DNA of 64,000 nucleotides. Source: Chlorops oryzae (lineage: Eukaryota > Arthropoda > Insecta > Diptera > Chloropidae). Shown piece by piece: positions 45,518 to 57,400 of this stretch (within the stretch, counting starts at the first letter, position 1; each line of letters opens with the position of its first letter). Made by a program: the position numbers and the translations under genes. Where the stretch lies: contig CM035808.1 of NCBI GenBank assembly GCA_020466095.1, forward strand, positions 25,809,508 to 25,873,507. Reading direction: 5' to 3'. The notes under the pieces were generated by a model. It had not been told where the DNA came from, made no database searches, and worked only from the letters and a program-made list of their open reading frames with translations.

Positions 45518-45776
45518 ATGAGGACCAACGCCCCACCAGAGGAAGTGAACAACAGTAAGTAGTAGTATTATAACAGGCCCATATACCTCTATTCTTTAAC
45601 TCTACTTTACTTATGTCTTCTTGCCTTCGAACACCAAATTTCGTCATGTTATTTTAACATGTTGCGATAATCTAACTACTACAGACAGGCTGATTGAGAT
45701 GTCTGGCAGGAATATCCTTGTGACAGTGGACATTAATGATTTTTATGTTTTAGTATGGTCGTTCGCGAATACTTAG
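45518..45776 (+). CDS. Candidate two-exon small ORF, unknown protein
   Basis: Exon 1 (45,518-45,554) reads MRTNAPPEEVNN and ends at a GTAAGT donor. The intron (45,555-45,684, 130 bp) has a CTAAC branch-point-like site and ends ACTACAG. Exon 2 (45,685-45,776) continues in phase as RLIEMSGRNILVTVDINDFY and stops after FANT. The product would be 42 residues. Exon 1 is GC-rich compared with its surroundings. The product is short and unrecognised, so the pair may be part of a larger gene or a coincidence of good splice sites. Confidence 0.28.
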
Positions 45777-45836
45777 TTTTGGGCATTAGATATTTACGTT
45801 CGGATGAATTCAATTGAGTGTGTCTGACACTTGTAC

Positions 45837-45954
45837 CTCGCCTCTTGGCTGCCAAAAGACTTTTTGCATCTGTGATGGTTTTTGAAGCAAAGCACAGCAG
45901 AATCTGAATGGTTTGGATTCCTGACAGAGTGAACGCCACGATACAGTCACAAAC
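45837..45954 (-). CDS. Candidate internal exon, membrane-like peptide
   Basis: On the minus strand a strong T-rich tract ending TGCACAG precedes a 118-bp segment ending CGAG|GTACAAGT. Frame 0 is open throughout: VCDCIVAFTLSGIQTIQILL, then CFASKTITDAKSLLAAKRRG. It looks like one hydrophobic segment followed by a basic region. A second frame is also open, so phase is uncertain. No flanking exon on minus was found with confidence, and no family is recognised. Confidence 0.3.
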
Positions 45955-46659
45955 CTGTGCAGTTTAAACAAAATTTTCATACCGAAAATCAAAAAAATTA
46001 ACAGCACAAATAAACACACTGAAACCAAAAACAGAAAATAAAAAAAAAAACAGATTATCATACGGTCTTGATTGTGCCAACAACCATGATCATATGAAAA
46101 GTCCTTACAAAAACTATTTCACTCTATCCACACTCTACTAAAGTCACTCCAAGCCTTGGCCTCAGCTATGATAAAAGTTTTTTTCCCCTATTCAAAAAGG
46201 CTTCAACACAAAAATCTGTAAAAGAAAAACTTCAAAGTCTGGAAAATTTTTGTTGTAGTTTTAAATCTTCAAGTTGAAACTCTAACGAACTGCATTGCAT
46301 AACACCCCACTGCCATCTTAATAGAAAAATGTTTGTCCTCTGAAAAAGTTTAGCATATTTCGCAAATTTTCACTCGATGCTCTCAAGTTGACAGAAACTC
46401 TAGGAAAATATTAATTAAAACACCATAAAATGTTAAAATAAATCGCAGCACTCACAAGACTCTCATGCATATTCAAAAGAACAAACGCGCAGAGAAGTAT
46501 GTTTCATGTTTTTTCCCTGGAGGGTTAAAATTAAAAAACAAAAAAAAAACAAAAAAAAACTTTGCAAAATCAGAGAAAAATGGTAAGCTCAAAAACTGCA
46601 ATACTACACAGAGAAAAATATCAACCAGAAAACTGGTTAAATCAAAAGGAAAAACATAC
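45955..46659. other. Noncoding stretch
   Basis: A-rich on plus next to the candidate exon, then ordinary AT-rich DNA. Frames at 46,465-46,788 on both strands are low in complexity or run into the TATACCC repeat. Confidence 0.5.
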
Positions 46660-47260
46660 AAAACGGCTTCAAACGCAAGTTCGAAAATGGACCCGATCGG
46701 ACCATTTTTAGGGGTACCTCCAGTACTAGGGTCCGTTATGAAAATCACAAAAACTGCTCTAAAATCGGAGTTTTTCAAGATATTTTGATTAAATTTGGTA
46801 TTTGAACATGTTTAAAGGCAATTATTATGAATTCAAAAAATTGGAAAAGTGGGCGTGGCAAATGAGACTTGAACGAAAGTTAGCACTTATGCTTCCTTTG
46901 TAGCCATAAACATCCTTTCCAAAAATTTCTTTGATAGGTCCATTATTAAGGGTACCTCGAGTACTAGGGTCTGTCACAAAAATCTCAAAAGTGCCCACAA
47001 ATCGGATTTTTTCGAAATATTTCAATAAAACTTAGGATTAGAGCGTATATCTAAGCCTCCGATTAGAATTCAAAAAAATTGCAAAGGTGGGCGTGGCAAA
47101 GGGGCAGTTTTCATAAAGAAATTTAACAAAAGTCGGTATAAGGGGCCCCTTATGGCCTTAAACACCTCTTGATATTAAAACTTATTTGAACATATGTATG
47201 TGTCTGTGTCGGGTATTCTATTGTCAGGCTCGCCTGACTATAACACCCTTACTTGTTAAT
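46660..47260 (+). repeat. TATACCC-type repeat, copy e, with a duplicated internal monomer
   Basis: The block GGACC..TCGGACC.. GGGTACCTCCAGTACTAGGG ... GTGGGCGTGGCA occurs twice in a row (about 46,685-46,920 and 46,930-47,110), so an internal part of about 240 bp is duplicated. After the second monomer come GGCCTTAAACACCTCTTG and TCAGGCTCGCCTGACTATAA, and it ends CTTACTTGTT without the long T run of copies b and d. It provides the empty site for the hAT insertion at 41,681. No coding content. Confidence 0.75.
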
Positions 47261-47829
47261 ATTTTTCTTGTTGGAAAAAAAAGACTTTCCTTTTGAATCA
47301 ACTATATTTCAGGTTGAATTGAAATGATTATTTTCAAAAATGGATTTAAATTTAAATTGTTGAACCAACCACGGACATAATTGAAATGACAAGATAATTT
47401 TTAAAATAAAAAAAAATTTTCTTAAATAAACCCATAAAAGAAGAACTGTCAAAACAAATTTAATTAATATTCAAAGCAAATAACCACAGAGCCCTGTGAC
47501 GAACATAACCCCAAAAATAGCCATCGGATGGACTTCATTCGATTTTGTCACTCCGTTGCACTATGGTTCAAAAGACCAGTTTTTGCGGCAAAAAGTCATT
47601 TTTATTTTTGTTGTTTTTTTAAAAATTTTTATTCCTATATGTTTGAGATACTTCAAATAAGAAAAAAAATTATTAGAAAAATATGATAGCTGGCAACCCT
47701 TTTGCTCTACGGGACGTCAAAACTGTTGTTTTGTGTTTTCTTCGTTTTGACATTTCGTACGCATGAAATTATGTTCTGATTCGAAAGCGCATTGCTTGAA
47801 AAGTATTGTGAGATTGATTTATTTTAATA
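47261..47829. other. Noncoding stretch upstream of a small two-exon ORF
   Basis: The sequence is AT-rich with T-rich tracts. A GC-richer 47,690-47,760 part (CTCTACGGGACGTCAAAAC, TTGACATTTCGTACGC) may be the 5' untranslated or promoter region of the ORF at 47,830. There is no TATA box at a fitting distance. Confidence 0.4.
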
Positions 47830-48271
47830 ATGGAAAGTGTTGCTAAAGGTATGTTGAACAAAGTATTAATTCCTCTTTATTAAAGTTGCCTTCGTTTTTG
47901 TGCTGCAGTCTTTTGAAGTGTATCATCTTTTTCGACTTTTTCTTTTTATTAATTTTGTGTTTCGTGGAGTACAAGTAACGGGATTGTCACGGATTGTCGA
48001 AAGGTTTTATATTTTTGGAAAGGCTGTAGTATCTTCTTTCTTATGATTATTAAATTATCTGCAGATAAGTGCCGATCATCTGTAAAATTATAATTTTTCA
48101 GAATCAATTACGATTAAGAACTCAGAAATTTTTCAATTTTGGGTCGACAACAACAAAGAAAATGATGCTGTTTTGAATTGGGTCGCTTCAAAATTGAAAG
48201 GACGTATTGGTGATGAAGGAATGGCATCAACAAAACAAAAAGTTAAAAATAATAAAATTGAATTTACTTAA
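47830..48271 (+). CDS. Two-exon small gene candidate, unknown protein of 62 residues
   Basis: Exon 1 (47,830-47,848) starts with ATG in a fly-like context (AATAATGG), encodes MESVAK and ends AAAG|GTATGT. The 253-bp intron ends TAATTTTTCAG. Exon 2 (48,102-48,271) continues in phase (G|AA gives Glu) as ESITIKNSEIFQFWVDNNKE, then NDAVLNWVASKLKGRIGDEG, and ends KVKNNKIEFT and TAA. The composition is protein-like, and both splice sites fit the consensus with matching phase. I recognise no domain; the shape (small, charged, one Trp-rich helix-like stretch) would fit a short helical or DNA-binding N-terminal module. It could also be the truncated start of a longer gene, since repeats follow 60 bp after the stop. 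Confidence 0.5.
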
Positions 48272-48330
48272 TTTAACAGTTTTAATAGTTTAAAAAATTT
48301 CATTTATGAGTTGAGGTAATGATTTGTAAT

Positions 48331-48625
48331 AAAAATCTGATACCAGATTTGAAATCAGCGACCCCAAAAACCCCCTTGTGATAAAGTTTTTTGGAAAAAT
48401 ATCTATTTTTAAAAAATTTGGCCGCCATATTGGATCAGCCATTTTGTTTTTTGAAAATCTGACACCAGATTTGAAATCAGCGACCCCAAAAACCCCCTTG
48501 TAATAAAGTTTTTTGGAAAAAGTTCTATTTTTAAAAAATTTGGCCGCCATATTGGATCATCCATTTTGTTTTTTGAAAATCTGACACCAGATTTGAAATC
48601 AGCGACCCCAAAAACCCCCTTACCG
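48331..48625 (+). repeat. 122-bp minisatellite, about 2.4 copies
   Basis: The unit CTGAYACCAGATTTGAAATC ... GGCCGCCATATTGGATCA starts at about 48,337, 48,459 and 48,581, a constant 122-bp period with few mismatches. Open frames across it on minus are repeat-derived. The GGCCGCCAT..TTGGAT part resembles blocks at 57,720-57,860 and in MITE-A. Confidence 0.92.
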
Positions 48626-50329
48626 AAAAAATCGTTCTTATTGGAAGAGTCCTTCATATTTTTGCCGCTGTTTTGGGGGTTTCCGCCCATAGTGCGTTGT
48701 CGTGACTGCTTTCTCAACCCTTAAAAAGTTCGAAGATGAATAAATATCTTATGTCCTATTTTATAAACCAAATGAGAATTATACCAAACGTTAAGAAATG
48801 TAATTAAACATATTTCCTTTCAAATCAACCAAAAATATTGTTGACTCAACCATTTCTCTTTTGAAATTTTTGTTCTGCACGAAAATCAAAAGGACTGTGA
48901 ATAACAATGCGCCCATTTAAAAAACTCATGGTTAAGTTCGCTCAGTGTATGGAATAGTTTAATTTGAAAATATTCAAAAAAAAAAATAATTCAAAAATGC
49001 TTTCGAAAAAGGCGATGACTCTCTGCGCAAAATGCTGTGAGGACAACGTTCAAAGGCTTCATTTTTTGGTGGGGAAAAATACAAGTCGAAAATTAATCCC
49101 CTTGGGAAGCTTCACTAATGCCACCGAGCGAACGAATTGCCTTAAATTTTCCATTCTCTGTATGTATCCGTGTAAAAACGGTTAGTTGTATTTTTATTTT
49201 ATGCAAATACCACGAACGCAGTAACAACAATGCCTGATGGCAAGCAAATGAATGCAAAACCGAATAGACGATGATAGCGTTGCTAAAAGGTTGCAGGCAC
49301 CACCAGCAGGAGTACTCGCAACGTTATTTGGAAATATATTCAAAGCAATGCCTTCAGCAGCATCGCAACCCGTAAAACTTCTCCATTTAAGTTATGCTTA
49401 AAACGCGTCCGATCTAAAATACGTAATCTCCTTTCGAAGTGAATTGTGCGACGGGCGTGTACAATAAATGCAATGGTATCGCTAAAGAGGCGGCGCACCA
49501 TGGTTGCCATCTCATGGCACGAATGTGAGCCATGCGAAGAGATACACTCGTACGCTGCCATCTCGAACAAAAGCTACAGCTAGCTCTTCAAGGAAATAAA
49601 TCTCATCAGATTAGCAACAAAGTAATCTTAAAGAGGCTTTCAAGCTTTATTCGCGTATTCCAAGAAGAGGACTAAGGATAACGATAAGCGCATATTTAAT
49701 TTTATTTTATTCTAAAGAAACCGCACAGCAAGTCATTGTGAGTTTCCATTGCAGGTGCTCGACTGCAATTGCCAGTGTCACTTGCTTATGACGACGAACG
49801 TAGAGAATCGCTTTTTCATTTCGTTTTTATTTTTTTTTTTTTTTTTTCATTTTTACTTTTGTTTTTTTGTTTGAGTTTTCTGCATTCAAACGAAATTCAA
49901 CGTAAACAATGGAGAAGAAAACATTTTTTATTATTATTAAGAAAAGGAATGCGAATGCGAAAAAGGGTACATTTGAGAAAAATCACTTTTCTTCTATGCA
50001 AATTGCGCTCACTTAATCTACTGGTAAGAAAACAAAAACAAAAGAAATAAGTGAATCCATTGAATTTAAGCTGAAAAGAAAACAAAGTGCAGAAGAAAGC
50101 ATAGAAAAGATAATTTTCTAGTTTTGCACGCTCCGTTTAAAGTGCTAATGAGGATTGTTTTGCTTCCTTTCGATAAGGCATTTATATAAAAATTTATTAA
50201 GTGGCTATATACTTGGGCTATATATTTGGTTTTCTGGTGGCTATCTTTCCTCTAAGTCGAACCTATAACTAAAAGAAAGGAATATGTAGGAATTCACTTG
50301 GAAAAATCTTTTAAGAAAAAGAATAAATG

Positions 50330-50333
<4 letters not shown>

Positions 50334-50375
<42 letters not shown>
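50334..50375 (+). repeat. (AG)n microsatellite
   Basis: About 21 AG units. No gene or promoter is seen close by. Confidence 0.95.
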
Positions 50376-50380
<5 letters not shown>

Positions 50381-52882
50381 CCAGTGGGCCAATATTTCCT
50401 CATAGACATAAATATTCTTTTAAGGCTGTAATATATAAGATAATTAAGCATAAATAAAAAGACTCTCAAGAGATTGTTTTTAAGCTTTTCTATGGATTTC
50501 ACATCAAACGGGGCCGACCCTCGTATGATCAACGTTCTTGCAAGCTAGACAAAAACATTGCGTATACGTCGATAAGATGTTTAGAACGACCACTGATCGT
50601 ATAAAAAACATGCACTTTTTTATGAATGATTGTTACAAAAATCTTCTTCTCCTTCTTCTTCTTTTTGCGTATTCAAATGTCCTGTATACACAAATATCTG
50701 AATAAAGCATATTTTCGAAACCTCCAACCGCACTAGATCCTGGTGATACTCCTTATCCTCTTTGACTTTAAAGTAAGGAGTGCCTATCTATAAATTATAA
50801 GCAGAAAAACCGTGCATTAAATGGGCACAAATGTGTGAAACACTCAAAAGCCAATTCTTGCATATTAATTTAAGCAATTTAGCGCCTAACCGGCGGCTGA
50901 ACATCAAATACAGCACACTCGGCAACAAATGAGGTAACCCACAAGTGCAAAGAATGGCTTAACAAGAGAAAAAATCCGGTACAAGCCAAAGTACATAACT
51001 ATTCATACGCGCATCAGCGCATACATATGCAAGTTCATATATACTTGGTATGTTACATGCCATTGTTTAACATAATCATGCATGACTCTTTTGTTATTTT
51101 CGTTGTTGTTTTTTTGTGCGCCATACTATTACCATTGTTATCTCAACCTTTTCACCTGTTATGGGAATTCGTTTTTGTGAAAGGCGTTATTGCAAGGAGG
51201 CTCCACGCTAAAGCGGATGTCTGTTCAGCACACGTAAACAGCAACAACTAAAACAGCAATGATATAAAATAGAGGCAATAAATGCTATCTCAAACAGCTG
51301 CCAACAGGATATAAAGGATATATCCGCATACGTGATACAAGCTACAGCAAACGAAAAAAAAAAAATCCTTCATATAAAACTCGCCTCCTGCCGTTCTACA
51401 GCAACATGATGAACACAAATTTAACCGTCATTAAATGTACGAATATGTACGTAAGTGCGCGAAAATGAAATTTTAGCAAAAGCCAAAGCCTGTGTGTGTT
51501 TTTCCACTAAGCAAATATCCTTTGAAGCCCATTTATATAAATTTGCGTACACTACATCATGTGATGTGGGGTTTTTTCTCATATGCAAAACAGCGGAATT
51601 AAGGCAAACAAAGTCAAAAGTACACACAAGAAAGAAAAAAAACGTATGAGTAAATGGGTATGGCGGTGAACTACAATTGGGAATAGTTAAAATGGACGCT
51701 TAAGTAAATTCTTTGACTTCCTGATTATCTCGGCACAGCTATTTCCTCAAGCGACTGATTAAGAAAGGGTTTTTTTCTGCTTTCAGCCGCTTCTCGAGTT
51801 AAGACTGTACGAATTTCGAACGTTAGTTTAGAGATTCTTTCTTGTTTCAAACATTATTAATGGACATTACACAGGTTTAGTGTGCGTTCACGTGACTTCA
51901 AAAATGTATGTATGTAAATGAAAAGGAATTTTTTATGAAAAAGATTTTTTTTGTTTATAAAAATTTTTTTTTTATGAGAAAATCCTCAACGGGTCAAGCG
52001 AAAAACGTTTCCACACCGTTTACTTACAATGGACACGCCTTCGCATTTTATGCGGCGGTACTTAAATATGTCAAAGACAGAAACTCTTTTCAAAATAAAA
52101 TTAATTTAAAAAAAAAAAACTAAGTCAACGCTCGACGAACACAATACAAAATCGGCAACTACAATATTATATGGTTTAAAATGGAAGCCGATGTGAGCAC
52201 ACGCAGTTGGCTGCTTTTGTGTTCCGTATCTTTATTGGACGTCATAAGCTTTAATGAGGTGAAATTCTAACCTACATAAAAGAAGTTTTTTTTCCTTTTT
52301 CTTTTTTGCTTCGTTTACATCGACAGCTTCTCAGGAGAATGCAGTGAAAAAATGTATCGGAAGGAACATGGAGCCGCATATTTGTTCAAGTGCACGTGAG
52401 CGAGCTGCAAAATCCCCAGTGGAGTAGGTTATAAAAGCAACTAAAGCGACAAAATCTATTGCATAAGTTCGAGCGCTGCTTGTAGGAATAACAATGCATG
52501 TACCTTCAAATACACTTACGTATGCTTGATTTTTCGTTGCGCATACAACGCGCTGTGCTTAAAATAAATTTCAATGTGTTGCACAAAATATTTATGTGGG
52601 ATTGCTCAAAAAAAAGAGATTTCAAGAGAGGATTTTTTACCTTTTTAAAGTGAAATTTTTTTTGTGGAATTCAAGCAAATGGGCATATTTTGAACTGTGG
52701 GAAAGCTTCCGAGTGTAAAAATTGATTTGCAGTGCAACGCAAAAATCATTACAGTCTTTGCGTTTGATGTCAACGATCTCCTTCGGTCTTGTGGATTCGG
52801 TGCACTCTTTTATCTTCAGTGCAGTCTTCAGTCATTGTTTCAGTAAAAAAAGTCAAACAACTTTAATAATTTGATTAATATT

Positions 52883-52988
52883 TTCATTAAAGACTGTTTA
52901 AATTCAAATCAACGCGTTTAATTCTAAACTGGTGACCTATTTCAATAAAGGACTGTTTAAATTCAAATCAACGCGTTTTTCTAAACGA
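52883..52988 (+). repeat. 59-bp tandem duplication
   Basis: GACTGTTTAAATTCAAATCA followed by ACGCGTTT and CTAAAC occurs at 52,892 and 52,951. The two copies differ by small indels only. Confidence 0.85.
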
Positions 52989-54164
52989 CCAGAATTGGGA
53001 GGAAAAGTCTTGACAATAGCTTGAGTAATATACACAATCAAGCAAGTCAAATGCTCTACAGAAGATCGGATTTCAAGAATTCGCAGCAAATTATTTGAAA
53101 TTTTCTAAAACTCTTCTAACTAATGCCTCTGAAAGCTGGCGATTTGAATTAATTCTAGTTTTCACTAATTAAAAATGTCTGCTCAAGAAGAAAGTGGCCA
53201 AAACATCAAACTTTATCGCCGTACCGCTCTATAAAAGCATAAAAAGAATTTTAAGAAATTATTTCCCTGAGGTCTCTCATGCAAAAGTAGAGAATTGTTT
53301 TGTGCAATCTTTTCAGTCTCGAATGTCATCAGCTGCTTTTGAATACTACTTTAAAGTATTGAAATTAAAAAAGTCGCAGATGTTATTTCTTTTAAGAGAA
53401 GTTTTTCATTTTGAAGCCCAAAAGATGTCTTACCTTAAGACTATTTAAAAACCCAATTCCATTAATGATCAAATTCTATAGCACCTCTTGAATTTCTTAA
53501 ATTTTTTTCAATTCAATCCTCCCGTGAATCCATCAAAATCTCATTTACCCTTAAACCCTCAAACGTTCACTCTCTGAATGCAAAACCTGTGCTATTAAAT
53601 CCTTCATTACGATAACAATATTCCTCCTAAATCATTCATCGACTACTTTTTGCACTTCACACACAATCAAGCTGTTATCGCAGCTTGTATGTTTGCAACC
53701 TCTTCACTTGGCTAAAGAGCAATTTAGCATTCAATGCGAATTTATTTAAAAGTTTGTGTGTGAAAACCGCAGCCATTTAGAGGGTAAAATCGATTACTCA
53801 AACTATTCAATGAAATAATCTAAATGTCTGAAGCCAGCAAGGAAGCAGTAAAACCTTCACCAATTTGAATGGAATATTGAAGCATAAATAGTCGTTGTAA
53901 GATAAAAAAAAAAATTTATTTTCACAATCAGAAAGCTTTAAAAAGGCATTATGTACATAAAGGTGATTTCATTCGTTTTTTAAAGGCCGTTAATCGATAT
54001 AAAATTTTGTCAATCGCATATTGATGCCTGCCTTAATGTTCTTTCAACACACAGCACAATCGGACCTTAGATAAAGGGAAAACCCTGTGACAATATAGCC
54101 TTTATTTGCTCGCTAATCGTATAGATTAACATGAGGCAAGATGCTTTTTATGTAGGTAGAATGT

Positions 54165-55080
54165 TCTATATCAAGGGTCGTAGTCTTCAACTCGGTTTAA
54201 GAACTTTGAAAGTTTGAATTATCGAATATATTCTTCTGGTTTTTGTGCCAATTTAACATTAGGGGGGTTGTCTCATTGGGCAAAAATTTTTTTGCCAATT
54301 TTTTGTGCATTTTTTTTATAGCTTGGATATTTGAGAATATCGTGCTAAAAGAATTTTTTGAAATTCGAATAGTTTATCATTAAACCACTTTTTTTAACTA
54401 GCTGCCACGATTTCTCCAGTTCAACTGGATCGATTTTCATGAAACAAAGTGGAATCAGAGCAGAATTGTCACCATTATGGCGTAAACCTTAACCATAATT
54501 TGAACGATTTTTTTACAATTTTTTGTACGCTGAATTACAAAAAAATATACGCGAAATCGATGGGTCATTTTCCAATTGCCGCCATTTTGTCAAAAAAAAA
54601 TCCCAAAACTATTTTGGAAGCTCACGCCATAATGCCATCTATCCTGGTTATAACCCTGTTTTTCTTTTCCATTTCGGACAACTTGGATACCTGGAATCGT
54701 GGCAGCCAGCACTACACCTTATTTTTGAGCATCCACTTTGACGGCCTAGAACATTTTGAACCGCCCACACATAAAAAAACAAAGTGCTTCTTTATTAACT
54801 TTCATTCATTCCTAACACAATAAAAAAATTAAATTGAATAAGCTCTTTTCGTTTTCTGTCAGGAAATTTTCTAAAAAAAAAAAAAAAAGCTCCAAAAACA
54901 GCCTGGCCAATGAGACAGCCCCCTTAATCAAATACCTTTGCTATGCAATTTGACTTTTTCGAAAATGTTTATACAAAATTAATAAACCTGGCTTAAACTC
55001 TCCTGAAAACTATCATTTGGAAGTTTAAATTTTCAAAAAGTTTAAACAAAGTCGGAGACTATGATCCTTAATGTCGTAAA
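54165..55080 (+). repeat. Dispersed repeat, copy 1, split by MITE-A
   Basis: The halves 54,165-54,261 (GGTCGTAGTCTTCAACTCGG ... TGAATTATCGAATATATTC) and 54,927-55,080 (AATCAAATACC ... TTAAACTCTCCTGAAAAC ... AAAAAGTTTAAAC) together match the region 57,165-57,400 in the same order. The break point is the insertion of MITE-A at 54,262-54,923. It might be an ancient transposon or a local duplication. Confidence 0.75.
54262..54923 (+). mobile_element. MITE-A (PIF/Harbinger-like), complete copy with TTA target duplication
   Basis: The left end is GGGGGGTTGTCTCATTGGGC and the right end in reverse complement is GGGGGCTGTCTCATTGGCCAGG. TTA flanks both sides (54,259-54,261 and 54,924-54,926). The related repeat at 57,165-57,400 lacks the element, giving an empty site. 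A TTA target and GGG termini are typical of PIF/Harbinger. It is 662 bp with no conserved frame; the 124-codon frame inside is absent from the other copies. Confidence 0.88.
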
Positions 55081-57164
55081 TAATAGGTGATTAGATAAAA
55101 AGAAATCGATTCATTCCTGCCGAAGGCCTAGTTGCTAGTACAAAATTTTGTTAGCCTAAGCAATTCATTACTTAAGCTATCAATAAATAAATAAATAAAC
55201 TAAAATCGAATCAATTTGAACCAACTATAAAGAAAGCATCAAAGAACTATCATTACAATTCAGGTTATGTAAAACAGTTCAAAAAAAACTTACTCACATT
55301 TCTTACGTCACTCCTTTTTCATGTCAAATCTCCTGCAGACTGCACAACTCTACACATGTTGAACCGTTTTCTTCACAAAAACGAAATTAATTTTCAATAT
55401 ATTTCTTCTTACTTTTTTCCGCTCACAGGCGCATTTCAACGCACAAATCAAAACTTACTGTTGCTCCTCAAAATATCTCCTTTCAAATGAGTTAGCTGTC
55501 CGTCTCGACTCTACTCAATTCAACTCCTATGTTATCATATACATATTATTTTTATGTTGTTATTGTATAAATTTAGCTATAATATTACTCTATCTATCTA
55601 CATATGCATATAATTAGTACACTCTTCCACAGGCAGAAATCGAAAAACCGTCCTGCCTAGACAGAAGCAACAGTCTACTTATCATACGTGTAATGTGTAC
55701 TCGAGTTCCATATTGTGCAATATACTTATATACATGTGCATGTGTTTGTGTTGCGTACTAAATGGTAGAATGGCTTTTTCAAAAAATAACAAACACATGT
55801 TGCCACTCATAGGGTTGATAGATACGTGTACAAGTAGGCAATTGTTTTAAGTCCTCCAACATACAGTTAGACGAGCTATTACCGTTCCACTCACTCGGGC
55901 AGTCGTTCAGTCAGTCATTCGGTCAAATAGTCACAGTAATAGACGCTATAGAAACGGTTGCAATCGTAGCCGTTGCCGTTGTTTTTTCTTTGTCAATAGT
56001 CAACAATCTGCGTAGACAATATGAAACAAATTGAAATTGCAGGTTAAACACAAAGAAAGCTGGTGAATATAAAAAATAAAATAAAAAAAATTGAAAAAAT
56101 AAAATAAAAAAAATAGAAAAAATAAATAAAAAAAATAATGTAAAGTAAGGTAAGCATAAAATTGACTAGGGAGTGGAACTGTGTTTATTCTATAATTAAA
56201 TGAATGCGATATGTTGAATGGGCGTAGAGAAAATAACAATACAATGCATGTTTACATTGTATGTATGTAAAAATATCGGCTTCACCCTTTTATTACATGT
56301 CTTCAATAAAAGGTAGAATCGAATTATTCACTCTTTGAACAAGGAAAATATATAAAAATATCTATATACATATGTATGGATGTATATTATTAACATAATT
56401 AAAGACCTGCAAACTGACGAATAGCGTTTAAGGAAAATCAATAAATTTTCATTTTATTTTAAATGAAATATGCATTTTCGCAAAAGAGAAGAAGCCGTCA
56501 CAGAAATTAATGAACGAGCTTCAAAATGCTTGACAGTGAAACTCATTTCCGCTCGGAGGTGTTAATCGACTGAAGAAGCAGAGAAGGAAGAACATAAAAC
56601 AAAAGCCGAAAGCAAAAATAGCAAAATAAGTAAGCCGGAAACGGATATGAGAACTGTCTTATGAAACATAACGGCAAACGAAGGCATGGAAACGAAATCT
56701 GCAATGCTTAATATTAAATCGAAATCTCTTTAAGACGTAAGCAAATAATAATAAAGCTTATCCTTTTCGTTTTCTTTTTTTTTTTAGTTTATTTTAATTT
56801 AAAATCTCTTTTGATGACAAGTTCAGTATCGGCTTGACAAACGACATGTTGACATGCAATTACATTTGAATAAGTTATCACCTTGAGGGTTTGCTTTGCT
56901 TCGATCGATAATTTGCCAAGACAACTCGTCCTTTCTCGTTTAAATTAACAATTTATCCAAACACCAATCATCAATGCAATCAAATAAACTGCCATTTCGA
57001 AAGTAACATAAAAATCGTTTGGCTTCTTTTTCAAATAAAAGTGTTGATTTTTTTTTTTATCACATTTTTAAAAATAAAATTCTTCGTAAGGTAATTTCAA
57101 ATTACTTTCATGCAAAGCAAATAATTCTAACGTATGTTATGAACAGCAACCCATATAATTTTAG
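55081..57164. other. AT-rich noncoding stretch with a promoter-like patch
   Basis: At 55,890-55,930 on plus, CAGTCGTTCAGTCAGTCATT contains initiator-like TCAGTC sites and is followed by GC-richer sequence, which resembles fly transcription starts but lacks other support. Minus-strand donor-like sites (CAACA|GTAAGT at about 55,455; GTGA|GTAAGT at about 55,290) are present without coding exons. The remainder is A- and T-rich low-complexity sequence (56,070-56,140). Confidence 0.4.
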
Positions 57165-57400
57165 GGCGGTAGTCGTCAACTCGGTTTAATAACTTCGAAA
57201 GTTTGAATTATCGAATATATTCTTTTAGTATTCATGCCAGCTGAACTCAATCAAATATCGTTACTAAGTACATATGTATATTTGAATCAAAAATGTTCAT
57301 ATAAAATCGCTAAACCTGGTTTAAACTCTCCTGCAGACAATCATTTGAAAGTTTAAAATATTAAAAAGTTTACTCTAGCTTCAGGATTATGAGTGTTAAA
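57165..57400 (+). repeat. Dispersed repeat, copy 2 (empty site for MITE-A)
   Basis: GGCGGTAGTCGTCAACTCGG ... TGAATTATCGAATATATTC ... ACTCAATCAAATATCG ... TTTAAACTCTCCTGCAGAC. It matches both halves of copy 1 at 54,165-55,080 and has no MITE. Confidence 0.75.

Larger units (their letters stand above)
48626..54164. other. AT-rich noncoding stretch with weak exon candidates
   Basis: There is a T run at 49,830-49,847, an (AG)n tract at 50,334-50,375 and a 59-bp tandem duplication at 52,883-52,988. A possible small exon on plus begins at 52,335 after an excellent pyrimidine tract and TTCTCAG (ENAVKKCIGRNMEPHICSSA, stop after 30 codons); it is too short to call. A GC-richer patch at 49,280-49,620 is open on minus (VRRLFSDTIAFIVHARRT) without splice support. 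Confidence 0.45.

Noticed and set aside
46465..47025. Frames of 66-107 codons on both strands
   Set aside because: They fall in the TATACCC repeat and adjacent A-rich sequence.
48290..48717. 86- and 102-codon minus frames
   Set aside because: They are repeat translations of the 122-bp minisatellite.
54449..54823. 124-codon plus frame inside MITE-A
   Set aside because: The frame is broken or absent in the other MITE-A copies, so it is not under selection.
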